Assembly (NCBI GenBank): GCA_002084985.1 | Contig: MZGO01000079.1 | Span: 1-6,399 of the forward strand | Source of the DNA: Thermotoga sp. 4484_232 | GTDB lineage: Bacteria > Thermotogota > Thermotogae > Thermotogales > Thermotogaceae | DNA length: 6,399 nucleotides | Direction: 5' to 3' | Shown: positions 1 to 5,944 of the stretch, piece after piece | Layout of the letters: each line of letters begins with the position of its first letter | Numbering within the stretch: position 1 is the stretch's first letter | Program-made: the position numbers and the translations under genes | The notes under the pieces: model-generated | Database searches by the model: none | Told to the model about the DNA's origin: nothing | What the model saw: only the letters and a program-made list of their open reading frames with translations

Positions 1-395
1 TCTCCACTTGTACCTATCGACTCGAGGATGTATCGTATGATGAACAGTGAAACTACGGTTGAAACGATCCCTATGCTTGTAGAAAGAATCACAGCTTGGG
101 TCGCAGCGTTATCCGCTTCTTTTTTATTTCCTTCACCGATTTTTCTTGATATTACAGAACTTGCACCAGCTCCTATACCGGAGGCAAGAGAAATTATGAT
201 CATGAATATGAAAAGGCCAATGGCTGCAAGAGAATTGGGGCCTAGACCTGCAACCCAGATACCGTCAACGAGGTTGTATAGAGCCTGAACGAGCATGGCC
301 GTCATCAGTGGTAAGGAGAGTTTAACGATGGCTTTCTTTGGATTCCCAAGGAGGATTTGAACTCCTTTTGTAACATTCGTTGATATCTTTTTCAT
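1..395 (-). CDS. MATE family efflux transporter, N-terminal part (runs off the left edge)
   Basis: Reading the minus strand from an ATG at 395-393 gives 131 codons without a stop up to the window edge, so this is the N-terminal third of a protein usually about 450 residues long. The family signature is clear: LGNPKKAIVKLSLPLM at residues 16-31 leads into the first membrane helix, a second helix covers about 55-76 (SLAAIGLFIFMIIISL), then GIGAGASSVISRKIGEG (73-89), typical of NorM/DinF-like transporters, and a third helix covers about 101-124. Members export drugs or metabolites in exchange for Na+ or H+ across the inner membrane; the substrate here cannot be read. The start is set by GAGGAG at 408-403, seven bases upstream. 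An in-frame ATG at 413-411 lies ahead of that site and is unlikely to be used. It is the last visible gene of the minus-strand string, 41 bases after the racemase-like gene. Confidence 0.92.
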   Translation of the reverse strand, partial: MKKISTNVTKGVQILLGNPKKAIVKLSLPLMTAMLVQALYNLVDGIWVAGLGPNSLAAIGLFIFMIIISLASGIGAGASSVISRKIGEGNKKEADNAATQAVILSTSIGIVSTVVSLFIIRYILESIGTSG

Positions 396-402
396 ATCAC
401 TT

Positions 403-408
403 CTCCTC
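403..408 (-). promoter_or_regulatory. Ribosome binding site of the MATE gene
   Basis: The minus strand reads GAGGAG, followed by seven bases and then the ATG at 395. It decides the start in favour of 395 over the in-frame ATG at 413. Confidence 0.8.
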
Positions 409-436
409 TGCATCTTCAATCTAAGAACAGGAGCTC

Positions 437-1099
437 CTAGATAGCAGCTTCCCTCACCACTTTTAGCACGATATCTGCCCAAAGGTCCAGAACATCTATC
501 CCACGATCTGCTACCACAGGAAGTTCTGTGCAACCAAGAAGAATTTCGTGTTCCTTATCTAGAGAATCAGAAAGCTTTCTCCAATATCTTTTCGCTTCAT
601 CTAACATTCCACTTTTAACGGCGTATATTACCCGCATCGTCATATCCAAGGTATCCTCATCAGGTTCCATGATTTCAATTCCTATTCTTTCACCCCTCGT
701 TCTGTAAATCCCTGATTTTATCGTTCCTTCAGTTGCAAGAAGCAAAATTTTATTTATCCCGCGCTTTTTCAGGATCTTTAGCCCCTCCTCTACAAGATCG
801 ACTATGTGAACCCTGGATCTCCTTCTCATGTCTTCAATGTAGTAATGGGCTGTGTTGCAGGATATGAAGATAACATCCACACCTGCTTTTGTCAGTCTAT
901 CAACTGAATCCAGAAGATATGGAAGAGGGGATTCTCCTTCTCCAAGGATGTGAGCCGTTCTATCAGGTACTTTGCTGTTGAAATCCACAATGATTCTTAT
1001 ATGATCTTGATCCTTCTCTGCAGGTGTTTTCTCCACGATCCTCTTCAAAAACTCAACTGTCGAAAGTGGCCCCATGCCTCCTATGATACCTACGATCAT
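437..1099 (-). CDS. Aspartate/glutamate racemase family protein (amino-acid racemase)
   Basis: The protein is 220 residues, a normal length for the Asp/Glu/hydantoin racemase family (cofactor-independent, two-cysteine mechanism). It opens with MIVGIIGGMGP, the family N-terminus. Both catalytic cysteines are present: Cys81 in SCNTAH and Cys190 in LGCTELP. The LATEGTIKSGIY segment at 121-132 matches the conserved loop between them. The open frame extends upstream to 1183, but those 28 codons overlap the preceding ATPase gene. GGGAGG at 1112-1107, seven bases before the ATG at 1099, fixes the start. The enzyme should interconvert L- and D-aspartate, or a related amino acid, in the cytoplasm; D-amino acids could feed peptidoglycan. 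Aspartate is the likeliest substrate, but racemases of this fold also act on glutamate and broader substrates, and the sequence alone does not settle it. The gap to the upstream ATPase gene is 14 bases. Confidence 0.9.
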   Translation of the reverse strand: MIVGIIGGMGPLSTVEFLKRIVEKTPAEKDQDHIRIIVDFNSKVPDRTAHILGEGESPLPYLLDSVDRLTKAGVDVIFISCNTAHYYIEDMRRRSRVHIVDLVEEGLKILKKRGINKILLLATEGTIKSGIYRTRGERIGIEIMEPDEDTLDMTMRVIYAVKSGMLDEAKRYWRKLSDSLDKEHEILLGCTELPVVADRGIDVLDLWADIVLKVVREAAI

Positions 1100-1106
1100 A
1101 CCGACG

Positions 1107-1112
1107 CCTCCC
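1107..1112 (-). promoter_or_regulatory. Ribosome binding site of the racemase-family gene
   Basis: GGGAGG on the minus strand starts immediately before the ATPase gene end (its TAG is 1116-1114) and sits seven bases ahead of the ATG at 1099. It rules out the longer open frame beginning at 1183. Confidence 0.8.
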
Positions 1113-1113
1113 A

Positions 1114-2946
1114 CTACGTGAACACATCTTTCAAAATGGATTCTTTTGCCTCCTCCCACCAGCCATCTTCTCTGGTACACCAAGCCGGTAGTGGGAACCG
1201 AACAGTGAGAGGTGTTCTCAAAAAGGGTTGATCCACTATGACCTCTCCTTGCCTTAAAATGGATGCCTTTCTTCTCTGGGATTCCGTGAGGTGGAAATAC
1301 TCTGGTTTCATGAGCTCTGCTCCTTTTTGCCTACCGACTATAACGGTTGCTGCCTGTGTTATGACTCTATAATCCACCTCAGATGCTGTTTGTTCTGCTC
1401 CTATCAGGATCACCCTGAATGATCTACCTCTCTCTGATACATCTCTGAAGATCGAACCAAGAGCTCCTCCACCATGTCTTGGTGCATACTTGTTGAGTTC
1501 GTCCAGGAAGATAAAAACTGGATCTTCGAACATCTTCTCTTCCTTCTCTCTCATAACGTCAGACAGAATCGCGCCAACAACGAAAGCTTGTGCTCTCGGT
1601 TTCAACTTCGATATATCTATGACGGTCACTCCACCCGATCTGTTCCAGGATATACTGTATGAAGGTTTTTCATCGAAAATATCTGGTTGTACCCAGAGAC
1701 AATCGAATCCTTGTTTTTGAGCATTTTTCAACCTTCTGATAACAAGGCCTATAGTTTGTCTTTGAACATCTTCAGATTTCAAAAATTTCCTCAAATCACT
1801 CTCATCATCCTTCATACTATCTATGAGCTCACCAAGGGAGAGAGGAAGGAAGTTCTTAACGAAACCATCTCCTTTCGCCTTGACCATCTCCCTTGCCTTT
1901 TCCACCATATTTTTCCCTCTGTCGATTCCCTTGTAGTATCCGATCAATTCTTCGAGTCTGTTCTGAAGGAACTCCTGTATGGCACCCACCGCAAGTTGTA
2001 AGTTAGGATTCTTTTCCATCTCATCCGGATCGAACATGAGCTCGAGCAGATTGAGATCGACGATATCGAACACATCCCAACCGTAACTCTTCACCTTTCC
2101 ATCCATCCTCTTGTTTATATGAGGTTCTCTGGAAGTTGGCTCTTTCCGTGGAGCATAGAACCAAACGTTCTTGAAAGGAGAGGGATCTACTCCCATACCT
2201 TTGTACATCTTTTCCCATTCCAGCTTCGTCCTCTCTCCTTCGTTCTCCTTCCACTCTTTGTTCCATCTGTCTATGAACATCAAGCTTTCTCCCTTTACGT
2301 TGAAAACGATGTAGCGGGCCCTTTTGAGGAGGTTCATCAAGTGGCTATTACCTCTTTTCGCAGTATCTATCATGGACTTTATCAGGAACGTCGTGTAAGA
2401 TGTCTTTGCAGCAACTCCAGATTGTCCTGAAACGTTTATATGAGCTCCGTTATCCCCCAGGATGTATCTCACATCCATGTATGCTGGTTTCCCATTTTTC
2501 AAAACGCCAACAGGTAACGCGGTTTCCTTCTTTCTGAGTTCATCGAAACCTAGAGCCACATCCACCTCATCACCTTCAACGAGCTCGACAGTGGTGCCAG
2601 CTGGAGGAGGAACTTCGGGTGCTCCCTCTACAAGTTCTCCATCTTCAACAGTCATGGTTCTGGTTGTGAGAACCCTGGCTATGTATATAGGGAGCACAGG
2701 TTTTATACCTTTCAAAACCACATCCTCCTCATACCCTCCTGATAACTCTCCATCCCATCTTGTCACGATTTCAGAAACTATCCCGTAGTACACAAGTTCC
2801 CCATAACTTCCGTAGCTGAAATGAACCTTCACAATATCCTCTATCTGAACCATTTGGGATGGATCCTTGCTCTCTTTTAAAAACAACCTGACATAGAACT
2901 CGTAAGGTGTTGATTGAACCAATCCTGTGACGACACCTATCTTCAA
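1114..2946 (-). CDS. HerA/DUF87-type ATPase with N-terminal HAS-barrel-like domain
   Basis: The protein has 610 residues. Residues 1-100 (MKIGVVTGLVQSTPYEFYVRL onward) look like the HAS barrel that begins HerA-type hexameric ATPases, followed by the proline-rich PPPAGTTVELVEGDEVDVALGF linker (113-134). The ATPase core has a P-loop-like GQSGVAAKTS at 174-183, Walker B FIFLDELNKY at 478-487 (Asp482, Glu483), a candidate arginine finger in VSERGRS (503-509) and a polar motif GAEQT at 516-520. About 290 residues, rich in charged helices, separate Walker A from Walker B. HerA proteins pump DNA with the nuclease NurA in end resection; no NurA is visible here, so DNA processing is only inference. 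The P-loop lacks the GSGK(S/T) form. The start is TTG (2946-2944), overlapping the TGA of the ABC gene as TTGA, with a modest GGTGG site six bases upstream. No earlier start fits, and the N-terminus matches the family. Confidence 0.85.
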   Translation of the reverse strand: MKIGVVTGLVQSTPYEFYVRLFLKESKDPSQMVQIEDIVKVHFSYGSYGELVYYGIVSEIVTRWDGELSGGYEEDVVLKGIKPVLPIYIARVLTTRTMTVEDGELVEGAPEVPPPAGTTVELVEGDEVDVALGFDELRKKETALPVGVLKNGKPAYMDVRYILGDNGAHINVSGQSGVAAKTSYTTFLIKSMIDTAKRGNSHLMNLLKRARYIVFNVKGESLMFIDRWNKEWKENEGERTKLEWEKMYKGMGVDPSPFKNVWFYAPRKEPTSREPHINKRMDGKVKSYGWDVFDIVDLNLLELMFDPDEMEKNPNLQLAVGAIQEFLQNRLEELIGYYKGIDRGKNMVEKAREMVKAKGDGFVKNFLPLSLGELIDSMKDDESDLRKFLKSEDVQRQTIGLVIRRLKNAQKQGFDCLWVQPDIFDEKPSYSISWNRSGGVTVIDISKLKPRAQAFVVGAILSDVMREKEEKMFEDPVFIFLDELNKYAPRHGGGALGSIFRDVSERGRSFRVILIGAEQTASEVDYRVITQAATVIVGRQKGAELMKPEYFHLTESQRRKASILRQGEVIVDQPFLRTPLTVRFPLPAWCTREDGWWEEAKESILKDVFT

Positions 2947-4346
2947 GAGGAACCACCCCCAATCTCTTCCAGTATCATCTGTCTTTCGAACATTCTTTTG
3001 TATAGTCCGTTGTTTTTCATCAGCTCCTCATGTGAGCCACTCTCAACAAGTTTTCCGTCATCGAGTACGTAGATCCTATCGGCTCTGACGAGAACTTTCA
3101 ATCTATGGGTTATAACTATCAACAGCTTGTCCTTCAGCTTATCCCTTATGGTTCTTATTATCTTTTCTTCCGTTTCTGGATCAACTGAGGACAGACAATC
3201 ATCGAATATGAAAACATCAGCATCTCTCAACAGTGCTCTTGCTATGGTAACCCTCTGTTTTTGACCTCCTGATAAGGTCACACCTCTTTCCCCAACTTCC
3301 GTTTCCAAGCCTTTTGGAAATTTTTGAACATCTTCCCAAACGGCGGAGAGCTTCAATGCTTCTATTATCTCCTCATCTTCTTTTTCGTTTCCACCAAGCA
3401 TCAAGTTGTTTTTTATTGTATCCGAAAAGAGGAAGGGATCCTGAGGAACGTAGGCGATTTTGTCTCGTACGTCTTTGGAGGGTATATCGTTTATATCCAC
3501 CCCGTTTATGAAAATCTTTCCTCTTTCAACAGGATAAAGTTTTGCTATGAGTTTTGCAACTGTACTCTTTCCGCTACCAACTGTTCCTACTATTCCGACC
3601 ATCTCGCCTTTTCTGAAAACCATATTTATTCCCTTGAGAACCTCTCTCCCGCTCTGGGGATAAGAATACGTGAGATCTTCTATCACTATCTCTTCAACCT
3701 TCTCCACATGAACGGGTTTCTTCGGTTCTTCAACCTCTGGAACTGCGTTCAGTATAAGGCCCAGTCTTTTCAAAGAAGCCTTTCCTCTCTGGACAATGTT
3801 CATGAGCCATCCATAGGCCATCATGGGCCAGATGAGCATTCCTATGTACGTGTTGAAAGCGATGAATTCACCGAGCGTTATAGAACCCTTTATGACCATC
3901 CTACCTCCTATGAAGAGCGATAGAAGGAATGCAGAAGATGCCACAAGCTGTACCATAGGGCCGAATATTCCCCATATTCTCACAACTTTTATGTTCTCTA
4001 TAAGGTTTCTCTTTGCTTTTTCCGAAAAGAGCTTATCCATGTTTTCAAACACCGAAAAGCTCTTCACTATTCTCGTTCCAGATACCATCTCTTCTGTGAA
4101 ACCAGACAAAGCCGAGAAAGAACTTTGAACCCTCTCGAATCTTTTGTGTATGTGTGTTCCAAAGTACCTTGCCAGAGGGATGAGAAAGAGAAGTGGAATC
4201 AGGGCGATAACAGTTAGCTTCCAATTCACTTTGGTTCCCATGAAATACACTGTAAGGCCTGTCATGAAAACCGCATCAACGCTCACAACAACGGCTGGCC
4301 CCATCATCATCCTGACGGATCTCAGATCGTTGGTGAATCTGGCCAT
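2943..4346 (-). CDS. ABC exporter C-terminal fragment (TM3-TM6 plus nucleotide-binding domain)
   Basis: The open frame gives 467 residues from an ATG that overlaps the preceding TAA by one base (TAATG), a layout that would allow re-initiation. Residues 1-9 (MARFTNDLR) are the conserved segment that normally follows GDI in the first cytoplasmic loop. Membrane helices lie at about 15-36, 43-62, 125-146 and 157-180. The ATPase domain is complete: Walker A GTVGSGKS (254-261), Q-loop Gln302 in VPQDP, signature LSGGQKQR (358-365), Walker B VFIFDD (378-383), D-loop SSVD (386-389) and switch His414 in ITHRL. The residue after the Walker B Asp is Asp383 instead of the catalytic Glu, as in the degenerate subunit of heterodimeric exporters such as TM287/288. 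Without TM1-TM2 and the first coupling helix it is probably not a working transporter. Confidence 0.75.
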   Translation of the reverse strand: MARFTNDLRSVRMMMGPAVVVSVDAVFMTGLTVYFMGTKVNWKLTVIALIPLLFLIPLARYFGTHIHKRFERVQSSFSALSGFTEEMVSGTRIVKSFSVFENMDKLFSEKAKRNLIENIKVVRIWGIFGPMVQLVASSAFLLSLFIGGRMVIKGSITLGEFIAFNTYIGMLIWPMMAYGWLMNIVQRGKASLKRLGLILNAVPEVEEPKKPVHVEKVEEIVIEDLTYSYPQSGREVLKGINMVFRKGEMVGIVGTVGSGKSTVAKLIAKLYPVERGKIFINGVDINDIPSKDVRDKIAYVPQDPFLFSDTIKNNLMLGGNEKEDEEIIEALKLSAVWEDVQKFPKGLETEVGERGVTLSGGQKQRVTIARALLRDADVFIFDDCLSSVDPETEEKIIRTIRDKLKDKLLIVITHRLKVLVRADRIYVLDDGKLVESGSHEELMKNNGLYKRMFERQMILEEIGGGSS

Positions 4347-4627
4347 TATATCCCCATGAACAGACGCCAGACGAATCTGAAGAGGAACATCCCAATGGCA
4401 AGTAATACTATGGCAAGTAATACTATCTTCAAGACGGCTTCCCCAACGAATCCAGGTGTGGCTAGATTCTCGTTCAGAGAGTCCACTATGTTACTTATGA
4501 CTCCCGGTATGAGAAGTTGGAGGACATCGACTACAATGAGAGCCAGTATACCGAAAACGTAGTTCAACCAGTTGTCTTTGAAGAATCCTTTTACAAGCTT
4601 GTACTCATTTCTACCTGAGGAATTCAT
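4346..4627 (-). CDS. ABC exporter N-terminal fragment (TM1-TM2)
   Basis: The fragment has 93 residues. A short cytoplasmic start (MNSSGRNEYKLVKGFFKDN) is followed by TM1 at about 20-45 and TM2 at about 66-88, ending FRFVWRLFMGI just before a TAA at 4348-4346. The start ATG at 4627-4625 lies inside the end of the aminotransferase gene. A short AAGGA (4635-4631) sits only three bases ahead, so initiation probably relies on coupling. TM2 contains the repeated pentapeptide IVLLA-IVLLA, encoded by a perfect 15-base tandem repeat. Alone it has no ATPase or substrate path and is unlikely to transport anything. Confidence 0.7.
   Translation of the reverse strand: MNSSGRNEYKLVKGFFKDNWLNYVFGILALIVVDVLQLLIPGVISNIVDSLNENLATPGFVGEAVLKIVLLAIVLLAIGMFLFRFVWRLFMGI
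4395..4424. repeat. Perfect 15-base tandem duplication within the ABC exporter TM2
   Basis: The plus strand reads ATGGCAAGTAATACT twice in a row (4395-4409 and 4410-4424), with two more matching bases (AT) after. On the minus strand it is in frame and encodes IVLLA twice. The two copies have no mismatch, which points to a recent duplication. The overall helix length still looks normal against relatives recalled from memory, so it may have replaced rather than extended the original helix. Confidence 0.9.
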
Positions 4628-5735
4628 ATATCCTTCTCATCCCCTCTTTAAGTGTATCCAAAGATGTGGCAAAAGACAACCTGGCAAAACCAGGATATTC
4701 AAAGGAACTTCCTGGAACGAGAGCCACTTTCTTCTCAAGAAGAAGGTCATTACAAAAGATTGTGTCATCGTAGGGCGTTCTGAAGAAGAAATAAAAAGCA
4801 CCTTTTGGTTCTACAAAATCCAGGCCCGCTCTTTTCAATCCCTCGGAAACCACATCTTTCCTTCTCCTGAACTCCTCTTTCATGTAACCTATATCCACGT
4901 CAAACGCCTTCAAGACGGCTCTCTGGGTTATGGAGTTAACGTTTGATGTTGTATGAGATTGTATCTTGGCTATCGCTTCAGAGATCCCTTTGGGTGCGAT
5001 GACATAACCTATTCTCCATCCCGTCATGGCATGAGATTTTGAAAAACCGTTGACAACTATCAGCCTATCCCTGCTGAAAAACTCGAAAGTGGAGTGATAC
5101 ATACCTTCGTAAACCAGCTCGCTGTATATCTCATCGCTCAGGACAAAGAGTCCGTACTTATCGGCCAATTTCGATATATCCCGAAGCACATCGGGAGGAT
5201 AAACGGCCCCCGTTGGGTTGTTCGGAGAGTTGAGGATGATCGCCTTGGTCTTTCTGGATATATTCCTCTCTATCTCATTAACATCTGGTATGAAACCATT
5301 TTCAAAGCGGGTCTCGACTTTCACTGGTTTTCCACCGCAGAGTAACACCTGTGGAACGTAGCTTACCCATGCGGGTGTCAGTATTATCACTTCGTCCCCT
5401 TCATCCAAGATAGAAAAGAGGGCATTGTATATTCCTTGCTTTGCACCGTTTGTGACGACGACCTCATCGTGTGAAATCTTCACCTTGTATTTTCTTCCGT
5501 AGAACTCCGCTATTCTCTCTCGAAGTTCCATTATTCCCCTTGCATCGGTGTACTTGGTGTAACCTTCGTCCATGGCTTTCTTAGCCTCCTCCAATATTGG
5601 CTCTGGCGTCTTGAAATCCGGTTCTCCCGCTGTGAGGTTCACAACATCGATCCCTTTTCTGATCATCTCCTTCGCTTTCGAATTCACTTCCATTGTTTTG
5701 GAAGGTGGAACCACCGTGATCTTTCTTGAGATCAT
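4611..5735 (-). CDS. Aspartate aminotransferase-like class I/II PLP enzyme
   Basis: The protein has 374 residues, full length for the bacterial subgroup I-gamma aminotransferases. Conserved parts in order: NLTAGEPDF (33-41), KYTDARG (61-67), VTNGAKQ (94-100), the aromatic Trp123 that stacks on the cofactor, SPNNPTG (170-176, Asn for the PLP ring oxygen), SDEIY (200-204, Asp201 for the pyridine nitrogen), Schiff-base Lys233 in FSKSHAMTGWRIGY, and Arg352 in ARLSFATS, which binds the alpha-carboxylate of the substrate. It should transfer the amino group between aspartate and 2-oxoglutarate in the cytoplasm; related enzymes also accept prephenate or other amino acids, so the substrate is likely but not proven. 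It reads like T. maritima aspartate aminotransferase from memory. ATG at 5735 follows GGGAGG (5749-5744) by eight bases. It leads the minus-strand operon, and its end overlaps the ABC gene by 17 bases. Confidence 0.93.
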   Translation of the reverse strand: MISRKITVVPPSKTMEVNSKAKEMIRKGIDVVNLTAGEPDFKTPEPILEEAKKAMDEGYTKYTDARGIMELRERIAEFYGRKYKVKISHDEVVVTNGAKQGIYNALFSILDEGDEVIILTPAWVSYVPQVLLCGGKPVKVETRFENGFIPDVNEIERNISRKTKAIILNSPNNPTGAVYPPDVLRDISKLADKYGLFVLSDEIYSELVYEGMYHSTFEFFSRDRLIVVNGFSKSHAMTGWRIGYVIAPKGISEAIAKIQSHTTSNVNSITQRAVLKAFDVDIGYMKEEFRRRKDVVSEGLKRAGLDFVEPKGAFYFFFRTPYDDTIFCNDLLLEKKVALVPGSSFEYPGFARLSFATSLDTLKEGMRRIYEFLR

Positions 5736-5743
5736 TCACATCC

Positions 5744-5749
5744 CCTCCC
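5744..5749 (-). promoter_or_regulatory. Ribosome binding site of the aminotransferase gene
   Basis: GGGAGG on the minus strand, eight bases before the ATG at 5735, in a 62-base untranslated leader if transcription starts near 5797. Confidence 0.8.
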
Positions 5750-5781
5750 GAATTGTACGTATGAAAGCGATCCGTTTTTCA

Positions 5782-5800
5782 TCCGAAAAATCGATTCGGA
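5782..5800. promoter_or_regulatory. Small inverted repeat in the aminotransferase leader
   Basis: TCCGAA (5782-5787) and TTCGGA (5795-5800) are perfect inverted arms around a 7-base loop. The block ATCCG occurs at 5770-5774 and again at 5781-5785, eleven bases apart. It lies right at or after the expected minus-strand start of transcription. It could be an operator or a leader hairpin; there is no T-run in the right place for a terminator. The stem is only 6 bp, so chance is possible. Confidence 0.35.
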
Positions 5801-5803
5801 ACG

Positions 5804-5812
5804 ATTATATCA
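5804..5812 (-). promoter_or_regulatory. Extended -10 promoter of the aminotransferase-led operon
   Basis: The minus strand reads TGATATAAT, a perfect TGn-TATAAT extended -10 for the housekeeping sigma factor. Upstream there is only a weak -35 (TTTTCA at 5830-5825, spacer 15), which an extended -10 can tolerate. Transcription would begin near 5797 and give a leader of about 62 bases. Confidence 0.65.
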
Positions 5813-5820
5813 CGGTGATA
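5808..5820. promoter_or_regulatory. 13-base perfect palindrome overlapping the operon -10, possible operator
   Basis: TATCAC-G-GTGATA is a perfect 6-1-6 palindrome. It covers the TG extension and first base pairs of the TATAAT on the minus strand, where a bound repressor would block RNA polymerase. No regulator gene is in the window, so the operator role is inference from position and symmetry. Confidence 0.4.
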
Positions 5821-5909
5821 GAGATGAAAACTTTCCATTGAAGTGAAAAAGTATTTTCTTTTCCTCAAACGAGTATCATGAAAAACGCTTCCTCCCACCT
5901 GTCACTCTA

Positions 5910-5918
5910 TGGTATATT
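5910..5918 (+). promoter_or_regulatory. Candidate extended -10 promoter of aspS
   Basis: The plus strand reads TGGTATATT, a TGn-TATATT extended -10 (five of six matches to TATAAT). No good -35 is visible 15-18 bases upstream. Transcription would start near 5925, leaving a leader of about 20 bases, just enough for the ribosome site. Confidence 0.45.
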
Positions 5919-5930
5919 CATATCCAAATG

Positions 5931-5940
5931 AGGAGGTGAT
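5931..5940 (+). promoter_or_regulatory. Ribosome binding site of aspS, full-length anti-SD match
   Basis: AGGAGGTGAT is a 10-base perfect complement of the usual 16S rRNA 3' end. Its AGGAGG core sits eight bases before the TTG at 5945 and picks that TTG over the in-frame GTG at 5936, which lies inside the site itself. Confidence 0.88.
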
Positions 5941-5944
5941 TTTT

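Larger units (their letters stand above)
2943..4627 (-). pseudogene. ABC exporter (fused membrane and ATPase domains), broken by an internal deletion and frameshift
   Basis: Two adjacent reading frames together make one type I ABC exporter half-transporter of about 590 residues. The first (4627-4346) carries TM1 and TM2; the second (4346-2943) carries TM3-TM6 and the whole nucleotide-binding domain. At 4360-4346 the first frame reads FMGI then TAA, while the shifted frame reads GDI before MARFTNDL. In intact relatives (for example T. maritima TM288, from memory) roughly 32-36 residues lie between these points, including the first coupling helix and the stretch leading to the conserved GDI. 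Here they are absent, so the simplest reading is an out-of-frame deletion of about 100 bases (length 1 more than a multiple of 3). The gene overlaps the end of the aminotransferase by 17 bases and the ATPase start by 4, so operon structure was kept. Substrate unknown. A sequencing or assembly error cannot be excluded, but a single miscalled base would not explain the missing residues. Confidence 0.8.

Noticed and set aside
28..288. An 86-codon plus-strand frame near the left edge
   Set aside because: It is the antisense shadow of the MATE transporter, whose own frame is open to the edge and carries family signatures and a ribosome site.
429..438. AGGAGCTCCT palindrome at the end of the racemase-family gene, considered as a terminator
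   Set aside because: The arms are only 5 bp with no loop, there is no following T-run, and the MATE gene follows closely in the same direction.
1100..1183. A 28-codon N-terminal extension of the racemase-family protein
   Set aside because: It overlaps the ATPase gene, has unconserved sequence before the typical MIVGIIGGMGP start, and the ribosome site at 1112-1107 fits the start at 1099.
2462..2788. A 108-codon Ser/Thr-rich plus-strand frame
   Set aside because: It is antisense to the N-terminal half of the HerA-type ATPase; the Ser/Thr/Pro richness comes from reading the complement of Glu/Gly/Val-rich codons.
3324..3923. A 199-codon open frame on the plus strand inside the ABC exporter region
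   Set aside because: It lies wholly antisense to the well-supported exporter coding sequence, has no ribosome site and shows no recognisable domain.
4027..4064. Inverted repeat AAGAGCTT / AAGCTCTT in the ABC gene
   Set aside because: It is inside coding sequence, has a 22-base loop and no T-run, and is explained by similar Lys-Leu/Ser-Phe codons.
5736..5944. Possible small RNA or riboswitch between the divergent genes
   Set aside because: The 209-base gap is accounted for by two promoters, ribosome sites and short symmetric motifs; I recognise no known riboswitch or T-box core in it.
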